A stretch of 7,774 nucleotides of DNA from contig NZ_CATWFF010000098.1 of the NCBI RefSeq assembly GCF_958350005.1, positions 1 through 7,774 of the forward strand, in the 5' to 3' direction. A model generated the notes under the pieces. That model was not told the origin of the DNA, searched no databases, and saw only the letters and a program-made list of their open reading frames with translations. Of the stretch, positions 1 through 6,931 are shown in pieces; the first letter of the stretch is position 1, and every line of letters begins with the position of its first letter. The DNA comes from an uncultured Megasphaera sp. (GTDB taxonomy: Bacteria > Bacillota > Negativicutes > Veillonellales > Megasphaeraceae). Made by a program: the position numbers and the translations under genes.

Positions 1-30
1 CTATTAATAGCGGAGATTAGGTGATATTTC

Positions 31-432
31 ATGCAAGTTCCACAAAACCATACCTTTACTGCTGAAGGCACGGGATTAGACGCAATTTCCGGCCGCATTA
101 TCATGGAAAGCGTGCCGGGCCGTCAGATTACACTGGCTCATATCATAGCCAGCCCGGATCCTATTTTATATCGCAAGCTGGGGCTGGACCCTACGATTGA
201 TTACCGCAGTTCTGCCATTGGCATTTTATGCCAGACTCCGTATGAAACGGCTATCATCACGGCCGACATTGCCCTGAAAGCAGCTGCTATCCGCCTCGGC
301 TTTGTCGATCGCTTCAGCGGAACCCTGGTCGTAACCGGAACCATTTCGGATGTGACTATTGCATGGGAACAATCTCTGGCCTATGCCTCTTCTGTTTTAG
401 GTTTTGACGTCTGCCAGATTACCAAAGCCTGA
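31..432 (+). CDS. eutS: BMC shell protein, EutS/PduU family (circularly permuted BMC domain)
   Basis: This is a 133-residue shell protein of a bacterial microcompartment. EutS/PduU proteins form hexameric tiles in the protein shell around ethanolamine-, propanediol- or choline-type pathways. The recognisable core starts near residue 22 (motif VPGRQITLAHIIASP, 28-42). It continues through ETAIITADIALKAA (72-85) and GFVDRFSG (90-97), and ends in a Cys-Gln-Ile-Thr-Lys tail typical of the family. The core covers the whole family length, so the gene is complete. About 17 extra residues precede it compared with E. coli EutS; in the related PduU the N-terminus forms a small beta-barrel capping the pore. 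The ATG at 31 follows an AGGTGAT Shine-Dalgarno at 19-25. Bases 1-30 may hold the end of an upstream gene, but too little is present to call. The eutP-like gene follows after 47 bases. The family does not fix the substrate of the compartment: EutS, PduU and CutR-type proteins look alike. Confidence 0.92.
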   Translation: MQVPQNHTFTAEGTGLDAISGRIIMESVPGRQITLAHIIASPDPILYRKLGLDPTIDYRSSAIGILCQTPYETAIITADIALKAAAIRLGFVDRFSGTLVVTGTISDVTIAWEQSLAYASSVLGFDVCQITKA

Positions 433-479
433 TACTGTCTTTGCCAACCAACAACGAGAGAAAGGAGGATTCGTATGCC

Positions 480-995
480 ATGAAGAAAATTATGCTCATC
501 GGACGAACGGGAGCCGGTAAAACAACGCTGACTCAGGCGCTGCAGGGAAAGAAAATCAAATATCACAAAACGCAGTATGTGAACTACCACGATGTCATTA
601 TTGACACGCCAGGAGAATATTGCGAAAACCCATCACTCGTTCGTGCGCTCATTGTATATTCTCACGAAGCGGACATGATCGGCCTGCTGGTAAATGCAGC
701 CGAGCCATACAGTTTATACAGCCCGAACATTGTGTCTCTCAGCACCCGCGAGGTTATCGGCATTGTCACGCACATTCATGATGCCTATGCCAATTTGCCG
801 CAGGCAGCGTTGTGGCTGGAAAATACGGGATGTAAAAAAGTATTCTATATTGACTCCGTAACGGGAGAAGGAATTCCTGAACTTCTGGCATACTTGAAAG
901 AAGACGGTGATGTGCTTCCCTGGGACGAAAAATATGCTTTAGAAGTACAGCATGACTATGAGCTGCGTCAAGCAGCCAGCGTTAAGGAGGACTAA
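480..995 (+). CDS. eutP: EutP/PduV-family GTPase-like protein
   Basis: This 171-residue P-loop protein belongs to the EutP/PduV group, small Ras-like NTPases encoded in ethanolamine and propanediol compartment operons. PduV is reported to associate with the outside of Pdu compartments; an acetate kinase activity has been described for some EutP proteins. Visible motifs are the P-loop GRTGAGKT (residues 8-15), the G3 motif DTPGEY (42-47) and a G5-like SVTGEGI (126-132). The G4 region, where a [NT]KxD signature is expected, reads THIHD (97-101): the lysine is replaced and the aspartate shifted by one. The start at 480 is chosen because AAAGGAGG at 461-468 lies 11 bases upstream and the protein then begins MKKIMLIG, as family members do. 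An in-frame TTG at 441 would put the Shine-Dalgarno inside the gene. An ATG at 475 is out of frame. Four bases separate its stop from the channel gene, so the two are surely cotranscribed. Confidence 0.87.
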   Translation: MKKIMLIGRTGAGKTTLTQALQGKKIKYHKTQYVNYHDVIIDTPGEYCENPSLVRALIVYSHEADMIGLLVNAAEPYSLYSPNIVSLSTREVIGIVTHIHDAYANLPQAALWLENTGCKKVFYIDSVTGEGIPELLAYLKEDGDVLPWDEKYALEVQHDYELRQAASVKED

Positions 996-999
996 TATT

Positions 1000-1749
1000 A
1001 TGTTTCCGTATATCAGTGAGTTTGTAGGTACTTTTTTATTGTTGCTTCTCGGTAATGGCGTCTGTGCCAACGTATTCCTGAAAAAATCCAATTTCAACGG
1101 CGGCGGCCTGTGCATGGTCACCTGCGCATGGGGTCTGGCCGTTATGATTCCGGCCTATACCTTTGGCGCTTACTCAGGTGCTCATTTTAATCCGGCCCTT
1201 ACCATTGGCCTGGCTGTAGGCGGCCTGTTCCCGTGGGATATGGTTCCGGGCTATGTTATCTGTCAGTTTGCCGGCGGTTTCTGCGGCGGCGCTCTCGTCT
1301 CCATTATGTTCCATGACCAGTTTGCAGCCACAGAAGATCAGGCTACGAAACTGGGCGTATTCTGTACAGCACCGGCAGTCCGCAACTTGCCGCTGAACTT
1401 CCTGAGTGAATTTGTCGGCACAGCCGTACTCCTGTTTGCTATCCTCGGCATTTCCACCGCTACAGGCATTAAACCGGCTCCTGGTCAGGGCCTGGCTATT
1501 GGTCTGAATTATATCTTTGTATTTGGCATTATCGTATCCATTGGCCAGTCCTTTGGCGGTCTCACAGGGTATGCCATTAATCCGGCCCGTGACTGGGGTC
1601 CCCGTCTGGCTCATACGTTGATGCCCATTCCCGGCAAGGGCTCCTCTCATTGGGGTGACTATGCGCTGATTCCGCTGCTTGGCCCTGTTTGCGGCTCCAT
1701 TGCAGGCGTACTGCTCTATCAGTTTATATTCTCATTTGCCGGCAAATAA
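1000..1749 (+). CDS. glpF: Glycerol/propanediol facilitator, MIP (aquaporin) family
   Basis: This is a 249-residue inner-membrane channel of the major intrinsic protein family, normal length for six membrane helices plus two half-helices. Both pore motifs are present: NPA at 64-66 (in SGAHFNPALT) and NPARD at 194-198; the extra Asp after the second motif marks glycerol channels rather than water-only aquaporins. By alignment from memory with E. coli GlpF, the selectivity filter is W44, G182, Y191 and R197. The only change is Phe200 to Tyr, which still suits a small polyol such as glycerol or 1,2-propanediol. The ATG at 1000 has an excellent AAGGAGG at 984-990. The gene sits 4 bases after eutP and is closed by a hairpin terminator, so it is the last gene of the compartment operon, comparable in role to pduF. 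It probably admits the polyol used or produced by the compartment. The exact substrate is inference. Confidence 0.92.
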   Translation: MFPYISEFVGTFLLLLLGNGVCANVFLKKSNFNGGGLCMVTCAWGLAVMIPAYTFGAYSGAHFNPALTIGLAVGGLFPWDMVPGYVICQFAGGFCGGALVSIMFHDQFAATEDQATKLGVFCTAPAVRNLPLNFLSEFVGTAVLLFAILGISTATGIKPAPGQGLAIGLNYIFVFGIIVSIGQSFGGLTGYAINPARDWGPRLAHTLMPIPGKGSSHWGDYALIPLLGPVCGSIAGVLLYQFIFSFAGK

Positions 1750-1760
1750 GTACACATACA

Positions 1761-1807
1761 AAGGCTGTTTCACTGCAGGCATCTGCAGAAAACAGCCTTT
1801 CTTTTTT
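1761..1807 (+). terminator. Intrinsic terminator after glpF
   Basis: The ten-base arms AAGGCTGTTT (1761-1770) and AAACAGCCTT (1790-1799) are perfectly complementary. Inside them a second stem pairs CTGCAG (1773-1778) with CTGCAG (1783-1788) around a four-base loop. The run TTTCTTTTTT (1798-1807) follows. It ends only 20 bases before the next start codon, leaving almost no room for a separate promoter, so it may act as a partial terminator reducing expression of the downstream pair. Confidence 0.9.
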
Positions 1808-1827
1808 ATCACGTAAGGAGATATGCT

Positions 1828-3666
1828 ATGGATCATACGTTGACCGATTTTTTTAACTCTCTGGATACACTGTACGCCCAGGGAAAGACGCAGGAAATCG
1901 AGCCCTTTCTTCGCCATACCCTGGAAGAACACCGCGTCTGCTGCGGCGGCCATGACCAGATCTTTACGGCAGCCCTCAATGAACTGGGCACGTACTACCG
2001 TGGAGCCAGCCGGTATGACGAAGCGCTGCGGGCCTTTGAATCGGCCGGCCAGGATATTCTCAGCTACGGCACAAAAGATACGATGGATTATGCAACGAAC
2101 CGTCTGAATCTGGCCGGAACGCTGCGGCTCATGAAACAGTACCAGCAGGCCCTCCCCCTGTACATGGAGGCAGCCGATATTTACAGCCGCATCTCCGGCC
2201 GGCGGAGCTATCACTATGCAGCAGCCCTGAACAACCTGTCCCTCATCTACCTGGATCTCAGGCAGTACCGGCAGGCTCTGGACTATGCACAGCAGGCACT
2301 GCAGATTATCGGCATTTTGCCGGGGCATCCGGAAGAACGGGCCATTTCACTCATTAACAGCAGCACTGCCAGCTGGTACCTGGGAGAAGCCGAAAAAGCA
2401 AGGGAAGGCGCAGAGAAAGCCCTGGCCCTATATGAATCGCTTCCCGAAAAAGGCGTGCATTATGCAGCAGCCCTGAATTTATGCGGCACTATCGACATGG
2501 ATCAGAAGCGCTATGAAAGTGCCTGGAAGCGCTTTGTTCAGGCCGCCGAGTATACGAAAGGCATCTTCGGGGAAAACGATGAATATAAGCAGGCCATGGC
2601 AAATGCAACCCTGGCCAGAGAGCATCTTCCTACTCCGTCGGCACCAGAACAGGATCATATGTACAGTCTGCCCCGCATGGAAACGGCGCCTGCCTCTCCG
2701 GCAGCGCAGAGAGGCGCAAAAACGCCGGGCTCGCCGGAAGAAAAACCAGGCCTTACGCTATGCCGGGCCTATTATGAAGAAATAGGCCGTCCGATGATCG
2801 AGCGGGACTTTGCTGACGTACAGGACCGCATTGCTGTCGGCCTCGTCGGTGACGGATCGGAATGTTACGGATTTGACGACGCCATTTCCCGCGACCACGA
2901 CTGGGGCCCGTCGTTCTGCCTGTGGCTGACCAACGAAGACTATGCCAAATTCGGCCAGGCCCTGCAGCAGGCCTACGATGCCCTGCCCAAAACCTTCCGC
3001 GGCTATACGCGGAAGGTCGCCCCTGGCGGAGAGGGCCGTGTCGGCGTCCTGCGCATTTCTGACTTTTACCGCCAGTTTACCGGCTTGTCCCATGCACCGG
3101 AAAGTATAGACCAGTGGAATCGCCTGGATGAAACCTATCTGGCCAAAGCCACAAACGGCGAAGTCTTTGCCGATCTGCTGGGACGGTTTACGTCTATTCG
3201 CAATGCCCTGCTTTCCTATTATCCGGAAGATGTGCGGCTGAAAAAAATAGCCCTCCGGGCTGCTGTCATGGCCCAGAGCGGGCAGTATAATTACGCCCGC
3301 TGCCTGAAGCGAAAGGAAATGGTCGGCGCAAACTGCGCGCTCTACGAATTTATCCGGGCCGCCATGTCCATGGCCTATCTGCTCAACAGGCGGTATATGC
3401 CGTTTTACAAATGGGCCCACCACGGTCTGCAGTATCTGCCAGTCCTGTCCGTACTGCACGAAAAGATTCAGCACCTCAGTACCTGCGTCGATACGGATAC
3501 CAAAGAAGCGCTCATAGAAGATATTTGCAGCGACATTCGTCAGGAATGGCGCCGCCAGCATATAGCGGACGGCTCAGACAATTTCCTGATTACCTATGGC
3601 CCACAGATTATCAGCCACATTCAGAATGCGCAGCTGCGGTCCCTGCCCATTATGCAAGCCTACTAG
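1828..3666 (+). CDS. TPR-repeat protein with C-terminal DUF4037 nucleotidyltransferase-like domain
   Basis: This is a 612-residue, probably cytoplasmic protein of unknown function. The N-terminal part is built of tetratricopeptide-like helical pairs, roughly residues 44-77, 86-119, 128-161, 170-203 and 212-245, with the usual A/Y/L spacing (for example NLSLIYLDLRQYRQALDYA, 136-154). A Pro/Ala-rich linker at about 268-306 leads to a domain I recognise as DUF4037. Its signature GSECYGFDDAISRDHDWGP (343-361) resembles a nucleotidyltransferase fold: a Gly-Ser pair followed by D356-x-D358, possible metal ligands. No signal peptide or membrane segment is seen. The start at 1828 has TAAGGAG at 1814-1820; an ATG at 1823 is in the wrong frame. 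The DUF4125 gene follows after 12 bases. The TPR array suggests protein binding, with the C-terminal domain possibly transferring a nucleotide to a small molecule or protein; that role is inference. A 17-base sequence occurs twice in the TPR region (2215-2231 and 2461-2477), encoding the repeated Tyr-Ala-Ala-Ala-Leu-Asn helix. Confidence 0.85.
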   Translation: MDHTLTDFFNSLDTLYAQGKTQEIEPFLRHTLEEHRVCCGGHDQIFTAALNELGTYYRGASRYDEALRAFESAGQDILSYGTKDTMDYATNRLNLAGTLRLMKQYQQALPLYMEAADIYSRISGRRSYHYAAALNNLSLIYLDLRQYRQALDYAQQALQIIGILPGHPEERAISLINSSTASWYLGEAEKAREGAEKALALYESLPEKGVHYAAALNLCGTIDMDQKRYESAWKRFVQAAEYTKGIFGENDEYKQAMANATLAREHLPTPSAPEQDHMYSLPRMETAPASPAAQRGAKTPGSPEEKPGLTLCRAYYEEIGRPMIERDFADVQDRIAVGLVGDGSECYGFDDAISRDHDWGPSFCLWLTNEDYAKFGQALQQAYDALPKTFRGYTRKVAPGGEGRVGVLRISDFYRQFTGLSHAPESIDQWNRLDETYLAKATNGEVFADLLGRFTSIRNALLSYYPEDVRLKKIALRAAVMAQSGQYNYARCLKRKEMVGANCALYEFIRAAMSMAYLLNRRYMPFYKWAHHGLQYLPVLSVLHEKIQHLSTCVDTDTKEALIEDICSDIRQEWRRQHIADGSDNFLITYGPQIISHIQNAQLRSLPIMQAY

Positions 3667-3678
3667 GAGGAACGACGT

Positions 3679-4275
3679 ATGGAAAAAGACACCCTCATTG
3701 CCCAGATTATTGCCCTGGAATGGCCCATGTTCACCAGCGTCCATCATACCAGCGGCCGCGCCCTCTGCCAGGACGACGAAAAGACCTTTCTCATCATGCG
3801 GACCAGCCAGTTCATGGCCTGGGATGAAGCGACGCTGCAGTCCTATCTGCATGACCTGCAGCAGGCTGCAGATGCCGACGAAAATCTCATGACCTTTAAA
3901 TACGGCTATATGATGGAAACGACTCATCCTGCCGAATATGAGATTATTAAAGAAGAACTGCCGTCTATTTCCATGAAAAAACGGCAGCTTGTCATGGCCA
4001 TTCTGCGTCAGCAAATCCGCTGGATTACAGAAACAGCTGCGGACTATCCCAATATTATTCGCCACGGCCGCCCTATTCGCGAATCGCAGGCTCAACAGGG
4101 CGAAACGGCCTTTGAAACCTACACGCGGTGCGAACTCATGACGTACTCGGAAAAAACGATTACGTCCTTATGGCAGCACATACAGCGCCTGAAAGCACAG
4201 GGCCGCAATATGAACGAAGAAGTCTTGCAGCATACGGCAGCGCTGTACGGTCTGAAAACGATTGCCGCGTTATAA
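3679..4275 (+). CDS. DUF4125 family protein
   Basis: This 198-residue soluble protein is recognised as DUF4125 from its N-terminal pattern. Residues 5-15 contain LIAQIIALEWP, followed by a Gly-Arg-x-x-Cys-Gln-Asp-Asp element (about 27-34), TFLIMRTSQFMAW (37-49) and SYLHDL (55-60). No catalytic function is established for the family to my knowledge. The start at 3679 is preceded by a perfect AGGAGG at 3665-3670, which overlaps the stop codon of the upstream gene, so the two are translated from one message and are likely partners. In my recollection DUF4037 and DUF4125 domains recur next to each other, and sometimes fused, in gut Firmicutes; that supports a joint role but does not name it. No membrane helix, signal peptide or metal-binding cysteine cluster is visible. 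It is the last gene before the convergent GRE operon. Confidence 0.83.
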   Translation: MEKDTLIAQIIALEWPMFTSVHHTSGRALCQDDEKTFLIMRTSQFMAWDEATLQSYLHDLQQAADADENLMTFKYGYMMETTHPAEYEIIKEELPSISMKKRQLVMAILRQQIRWITETAADYPNIIRHGRPIRESQAQQGETAFETYTRCELMTYSEKTITSLWQHIQRLKAQGRNMNEEVLQHTAALYGLKTIAAL

Positions 4276-4333
4276 TCCTGAAAGTCCCATATACGAATAC
4301 ACAGAGAATCCGGCTGTGCATCTGCAGCTGTAT

Positions 4334-4377
4334 ATACAAAAAGAACGCTTCCACACACAGAAGCGTTCTTTTTGTAT
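4334..4377. terminator. Bidirectional intrinsic terminator between convergent operons
   Basis: An uninterrupted 18-bp stem pairs 4334-4351 with 4360-4377 around the eight-base loop CACACACA. On the plus strand the second arm carries TTCTTTTTGTATTTC. On the minus strand the complementary arm gives an equivalent T-rich run. It lies 58 bases after the DUF4125 gene and 21 bases beyond the stop of the GRE gene, so it probably terminates transcription from both sides. Confidence 0.93.
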
Positions 4378-4398
4378 TTCTGTTTTAAAATCCGGCAG

Positions 4399-6867
4399 TT
4401 ATGCGAAGGTCTGTTCTGTCCGGTTAATAATTTCATCCTGCAGGGCTTTGTCGAGATTATTGAAATAATCGCTGTACCCGGCTACGCGGACAATGAGGTT
4501 TTCATATTGTTCCGGATGTTTCTGCGCATCCAGGAGCGTTGCCCGGTCAATAACGTTGAACTGAATATGATGGCCGTCCATGGTGAAATAGGACCGTACC
4601 AGGGCTGCCAAATGGGTAAGACCGGCTTCGCCGGCAACGACGGACGGCGTAAACTTCTGATTGAGAAGGGCTCCGCCGGTTTTAAGCTGTTCCAGTTTGG
4701 CACACGATTTGATAACTGCTGTCGGGCCATTTGTGTCGGCTCCTTTTTCCGGAGCAATGCCGTCAGGAAGAGGAATGCCGGCTTTGCGGCCATTGGGGCT
4801 GGCCTGCATGACGGAACCGAAGTAGACATGGCACGTTGTGGGCAAAAATTCCACAACCGTCCGCGAGCCCTTCGGCGTTTTCCGTCCGGCAATGGTCGCC
4901 TGCAGCGCCTTGTCCACGTCATGGAGCACACTGTCTGCATAGTCATCATCATTGCCGAATTTCGGTGTTTCTTTAGTGACGGCATGGAAAATATCGTCAT
5001 AGCCTTCAAAATTATGAGCACATGCATCGAGGAGATCGGCCATGGAAAAGGCATGATCTTCAAAAACCTGTTTCTTAATGGCTACGAGGGAGTCCGTAAT
5101 CGTCGCAATGCCGACACACTGGATGTAGCTCGTGTTGTAGCGGGCACCGCCGGCATTATAATCTTTCCCGGCAGCAATGCAGTCATCCGTAATGACGGAC
5201 AGCAGCGGCACAGGCATATATTCCATATACAGCCGTTCAATGACGTTATTGCCGGCTACCTTGACATCGACTACGTACTTGAGTTCTTTCAGGAAAGCCT
5301 GCCACAGATCTTCATAGGACGCAAAGGTCGTAGGATCGCCTACATCGATGCCGACCTGCTGCTTCGTATAGTGATCGTAGCCCCGCGTCAGGACAAGTTC
5401 CAGGACTTTAGGCACATTCAGATAGCCTGTCAGGACATAGGCTTCCTTCCCTGCCGTACCGGCTTCTACGCAGCCGCTGGCAATGCCGCAGGCCCGGGCA
5501 TCGTCGAGAGATTTGCCCAGATACATGAGTTCCTGGATGATAGCTTCGCTGTTGTAAAAGGCAGGCTGCCCCCAGCCTTTGCGGGAAATTTCCAGCGCCC
5601 GCCGCAGGAACCGTTCCGGCGATTTCCGGGAAATCTGCACATTGGAGCTCGGCTGAAGGAGACGCATTTCATCCATAACATCGAGGATGAGGTAGCTCAC
5701 GTCACTGACGCCGCTCGTACCGTCTGGACGGAGAGCGCCTGTATTGAAGTTGCAGAAATCCGTATACGTCGCACTTTCTTTCAGCGTAATGCCCACTTTC
5801 GGCGGTGCCGGCTGGTTATTAAACTGAATCCAGAGAGCTTCCAGCAGTTCCTTGGCCCGTTCCCGCGTCAGCGTCCCTGCTTCGATTTCTGCATCATAGA
5901 ACGGTTCCAGGTACTGATCGAACTTACCTGGTGAATAGGCATCCCAGTTGTTCATTTCCGTCGTTACGCCAATATGGGTAAACCAGTACATCTGGATGGC
6001 CTGACGGAACGTCTTCGGTGCATGAGCCGGCACGACATCGCAGACAGCGGCAATATCCAGCAGATCCTGGCGCCACTGGGGATCTGTTTCCACAGCAGCC
6101 ATGTCGCGGGCCAGTTTGGCATACCGTTCGCCCAGGAGTATCATGCCTTTGCAGACCCAGATCATGCCTTCCCATTCTTCCCGCTTCTGCAGGGCATCTA
6201 CATCATTATTCCAATCGAGTGTATCGATGCGGTGCTGAATATCGGCCATGAAATCAGCGTAGCCTTTCTGGTATATTTTGCCGTCTGCTACGGTATGGCC
6301 AGGGCCGCGCTGGTGCAGGAATTCCGTATACATGCCAGCTTCAAACAGTTTCTGCCATTCTTCCGGCAGAAGAGCGGTCATCTTCGTCAGCATGGCCCGG
6401 TCTTTCCAATAGGGAATAATCACATCCCGCTGAATCCGTTTATCTTCGTCACTGACACGGAAGAATACCCGTTCCCGGTTATTCATGTTGTCAAAGTCTT
6501 CCAGTGTGTGGCAGCACAGTTCCGGGAATGTCGGTGCAGCCCACGGCTTATCCCCTTTTTCACCGACAATGAGGGACCCTTTCCCCAAGTATAAGGTCCG
6601 ATGCTTCATAATATAGTAAAACGATTTGCCCCGCAGCACCGGAATCGAGCAGGTGCCTTCATATTTTTTGTACGCTTCTGTCAGCAATACGGCCCGTTCC
6701 ATGGAAATGGACGGAACACTTTCGTGCACGCTCATTTCACGGAGGCGCCGGATTCGTTCCGTACATCCCCGCCGTCCTTCTACTACTTTCTGCGGTACTT
6801 TTTTCGCAGCTTTCGGCAATACCTTTTCTGCTGCTTTCTGTGGTGCTTTTACTGCTGCCATCGTCAT
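4399..6867 (-). CDS. hypD: Glycyl radical enzyme, HypD-like (probable trans-4-hydroxy-L-proline dehydratase)
   Basis: This is an 822-residue glycyl radical enzyme. The C-terminal glycyl loop reads VRVAGYSD, with G797 as the radical site, and the thiyl-radical loop reads GCVE (C466, E468). Compared from memory with Clostridioides difficile HypD, similarity is high over nearly the whole length. The recalled HypD pocket residues all find counterparts: F152 as F183, H160 as H191, D278 as D309, S334 as S365, F340 as F371, Y450 as Y482, T645 as T677. HypD removes water from trans-4-hydroxy-L-proline to give pyrroline-5-carboxylate. Differences are one extra residue before the cysteine loop (CGIASGCVEAG, 460-470), altered residues just after it (A469, T471, A472), and a tail of about 30 residues, rich in Ala, Lys and Pro, ahead of the usual start. 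The ATG at 6867 follows an AAAGGGGGA site; M3 (6861) is a possible alternative. It is the second gene after its activase. I am very sure of the GRE class, about 65% sure of the substrate; isethionate- or hydroxysulfonate-acting relatives are the main alternatives. Confidence 0.85.
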   Translation of the reverse strand: MTMAAVKAPQKAAEKVLPKAAKKVPQKVVEGRRGCTERIRRLREMSVHESVPSISMERAVLLTEAYKKYEGTCSIPVLRGKSFYYIMKHRTLYLGKGSLIVGEKGDKPWAAPTFPELCCHTLEDFDNMNNRERVFFRVSDEDKRIQRDVIIPYWKDRAMLTKMTALLPEEWQKLFEAGMYTEFLHQRGPGHTVADGKIYQKGYADFMADIQHRIDTLDWNNDVDALQKREEWEGMIWVCKGMILLGERYAKLARDMAAVETDPQWRQDLLDIAAVCDVVPAHAPKTFRQAIQMYWFTHIGVTTEMNNWDAYSPGKFDQYLEPFYDAEIEAGTLTRERAKELLEALWIQFNNQPAPPKVGITLKESATYTDFCNFNTGALRPDGTSGVSDVSYLILDVMDEMRLLQPSSNVQISRKSPERFLRRALEISRKGWGQPAFYNSEAIIQELMYLGKSLDDARACGIASGCVEAGTAGKEAYVLTGYLNVPKVLELVLTRGYDHYTKQQVGIDVGDPTTFASYEDLWQAFLKELKYVVDVKVAGNNVIERLYMEYMPVPLLSVITDDCIAAGKDYNAGGARYNTSYIQCVGIATITDSLVAIKKQVFEDHAFSMADLLDACAHNFEGYDDIFHAVTKETPKFGNDDDYADSVLHDVDKALQATIAGRKTPKGSRTVVEFLPTTCHVYFGSVMQASPNGRKAGIPLPDGIAPEKGADTNGPTAVIKSCAKLEQLKTGGALLNQKFTPSVVAGEAGLTHLAALVRSYFTMDGHHIQFNVIDRATLLDAQKHPEQYENLIVRVAGYSDYFNNLDKALQDEIINRTEQTFA
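6787..6858 (-). repeat. Three tandem 24-bp repeats encoding the GRE N-terminal tail
   Basis: Three imperfect direct repeats of exactly 24 bases lie head to tail at 6787-6810, 6811-6834 and 6835-6858. Read on the minus strand they encode AAVKAPQK, AAEKVLPK and AAKKVPQK (residues 4-27), consensus Ala-Ala-x-Lys-Val-x-x-Lys. The unit length is a multiple of three, so copy-number change keeps the reading frame. Confidence 0.85.
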
Positions 6868-6874
6868 GTGTAAG

Positions 6875-6883
6875 TCCCCCTTT
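6875..6883 (-). promoter_or_regulatory. Ribosome binding site of the GRE gene
   Basis: Read on the minus strand this is AAAGGGGGA, 7 bases ahead of the ATG at 6867. It supports the longer start that includes the repeat tail. A second site, AAAGGAG at 6914-6920, has no well-placed start codon. Confidence 0.6.
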
Positions 6884-6931
6884 GTATGATAATCCCTCTA
6901 AAATAATACAATACTCCTTTATAAGGCAGGT

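Noticed and set aside
1..30. End of an upstream coding region before the shell gene.
   Set aside because: All three frames have stops within these bases and none gives enough residues to recognise a family.
1699..1735. A possible promoter near the end of glpF (TTGCAG with an AT-rich -10-like stretch).
   Set aside because: The -35 match is weak, the spacing to any -10-like hexamer is poor, and it would still lie upstream of the strong terminator.
4372..5934. A 520-codon open frame on the plus strand opposite the GRE gene.
   Set aside because: It is an antisense shadow of the GRE, which is clearly the real gene by its conserved motifs, and it starts inside the terminator stem.
6864..6911. A possible 15-codon leader peptide on the minus strand starting at TTG and overlapping the GRE start codon as ATGA.
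   Set aside because: The upstream AAAGGAG is only two bases from the TTG, too close for initiation, and the peptide has no informative content.
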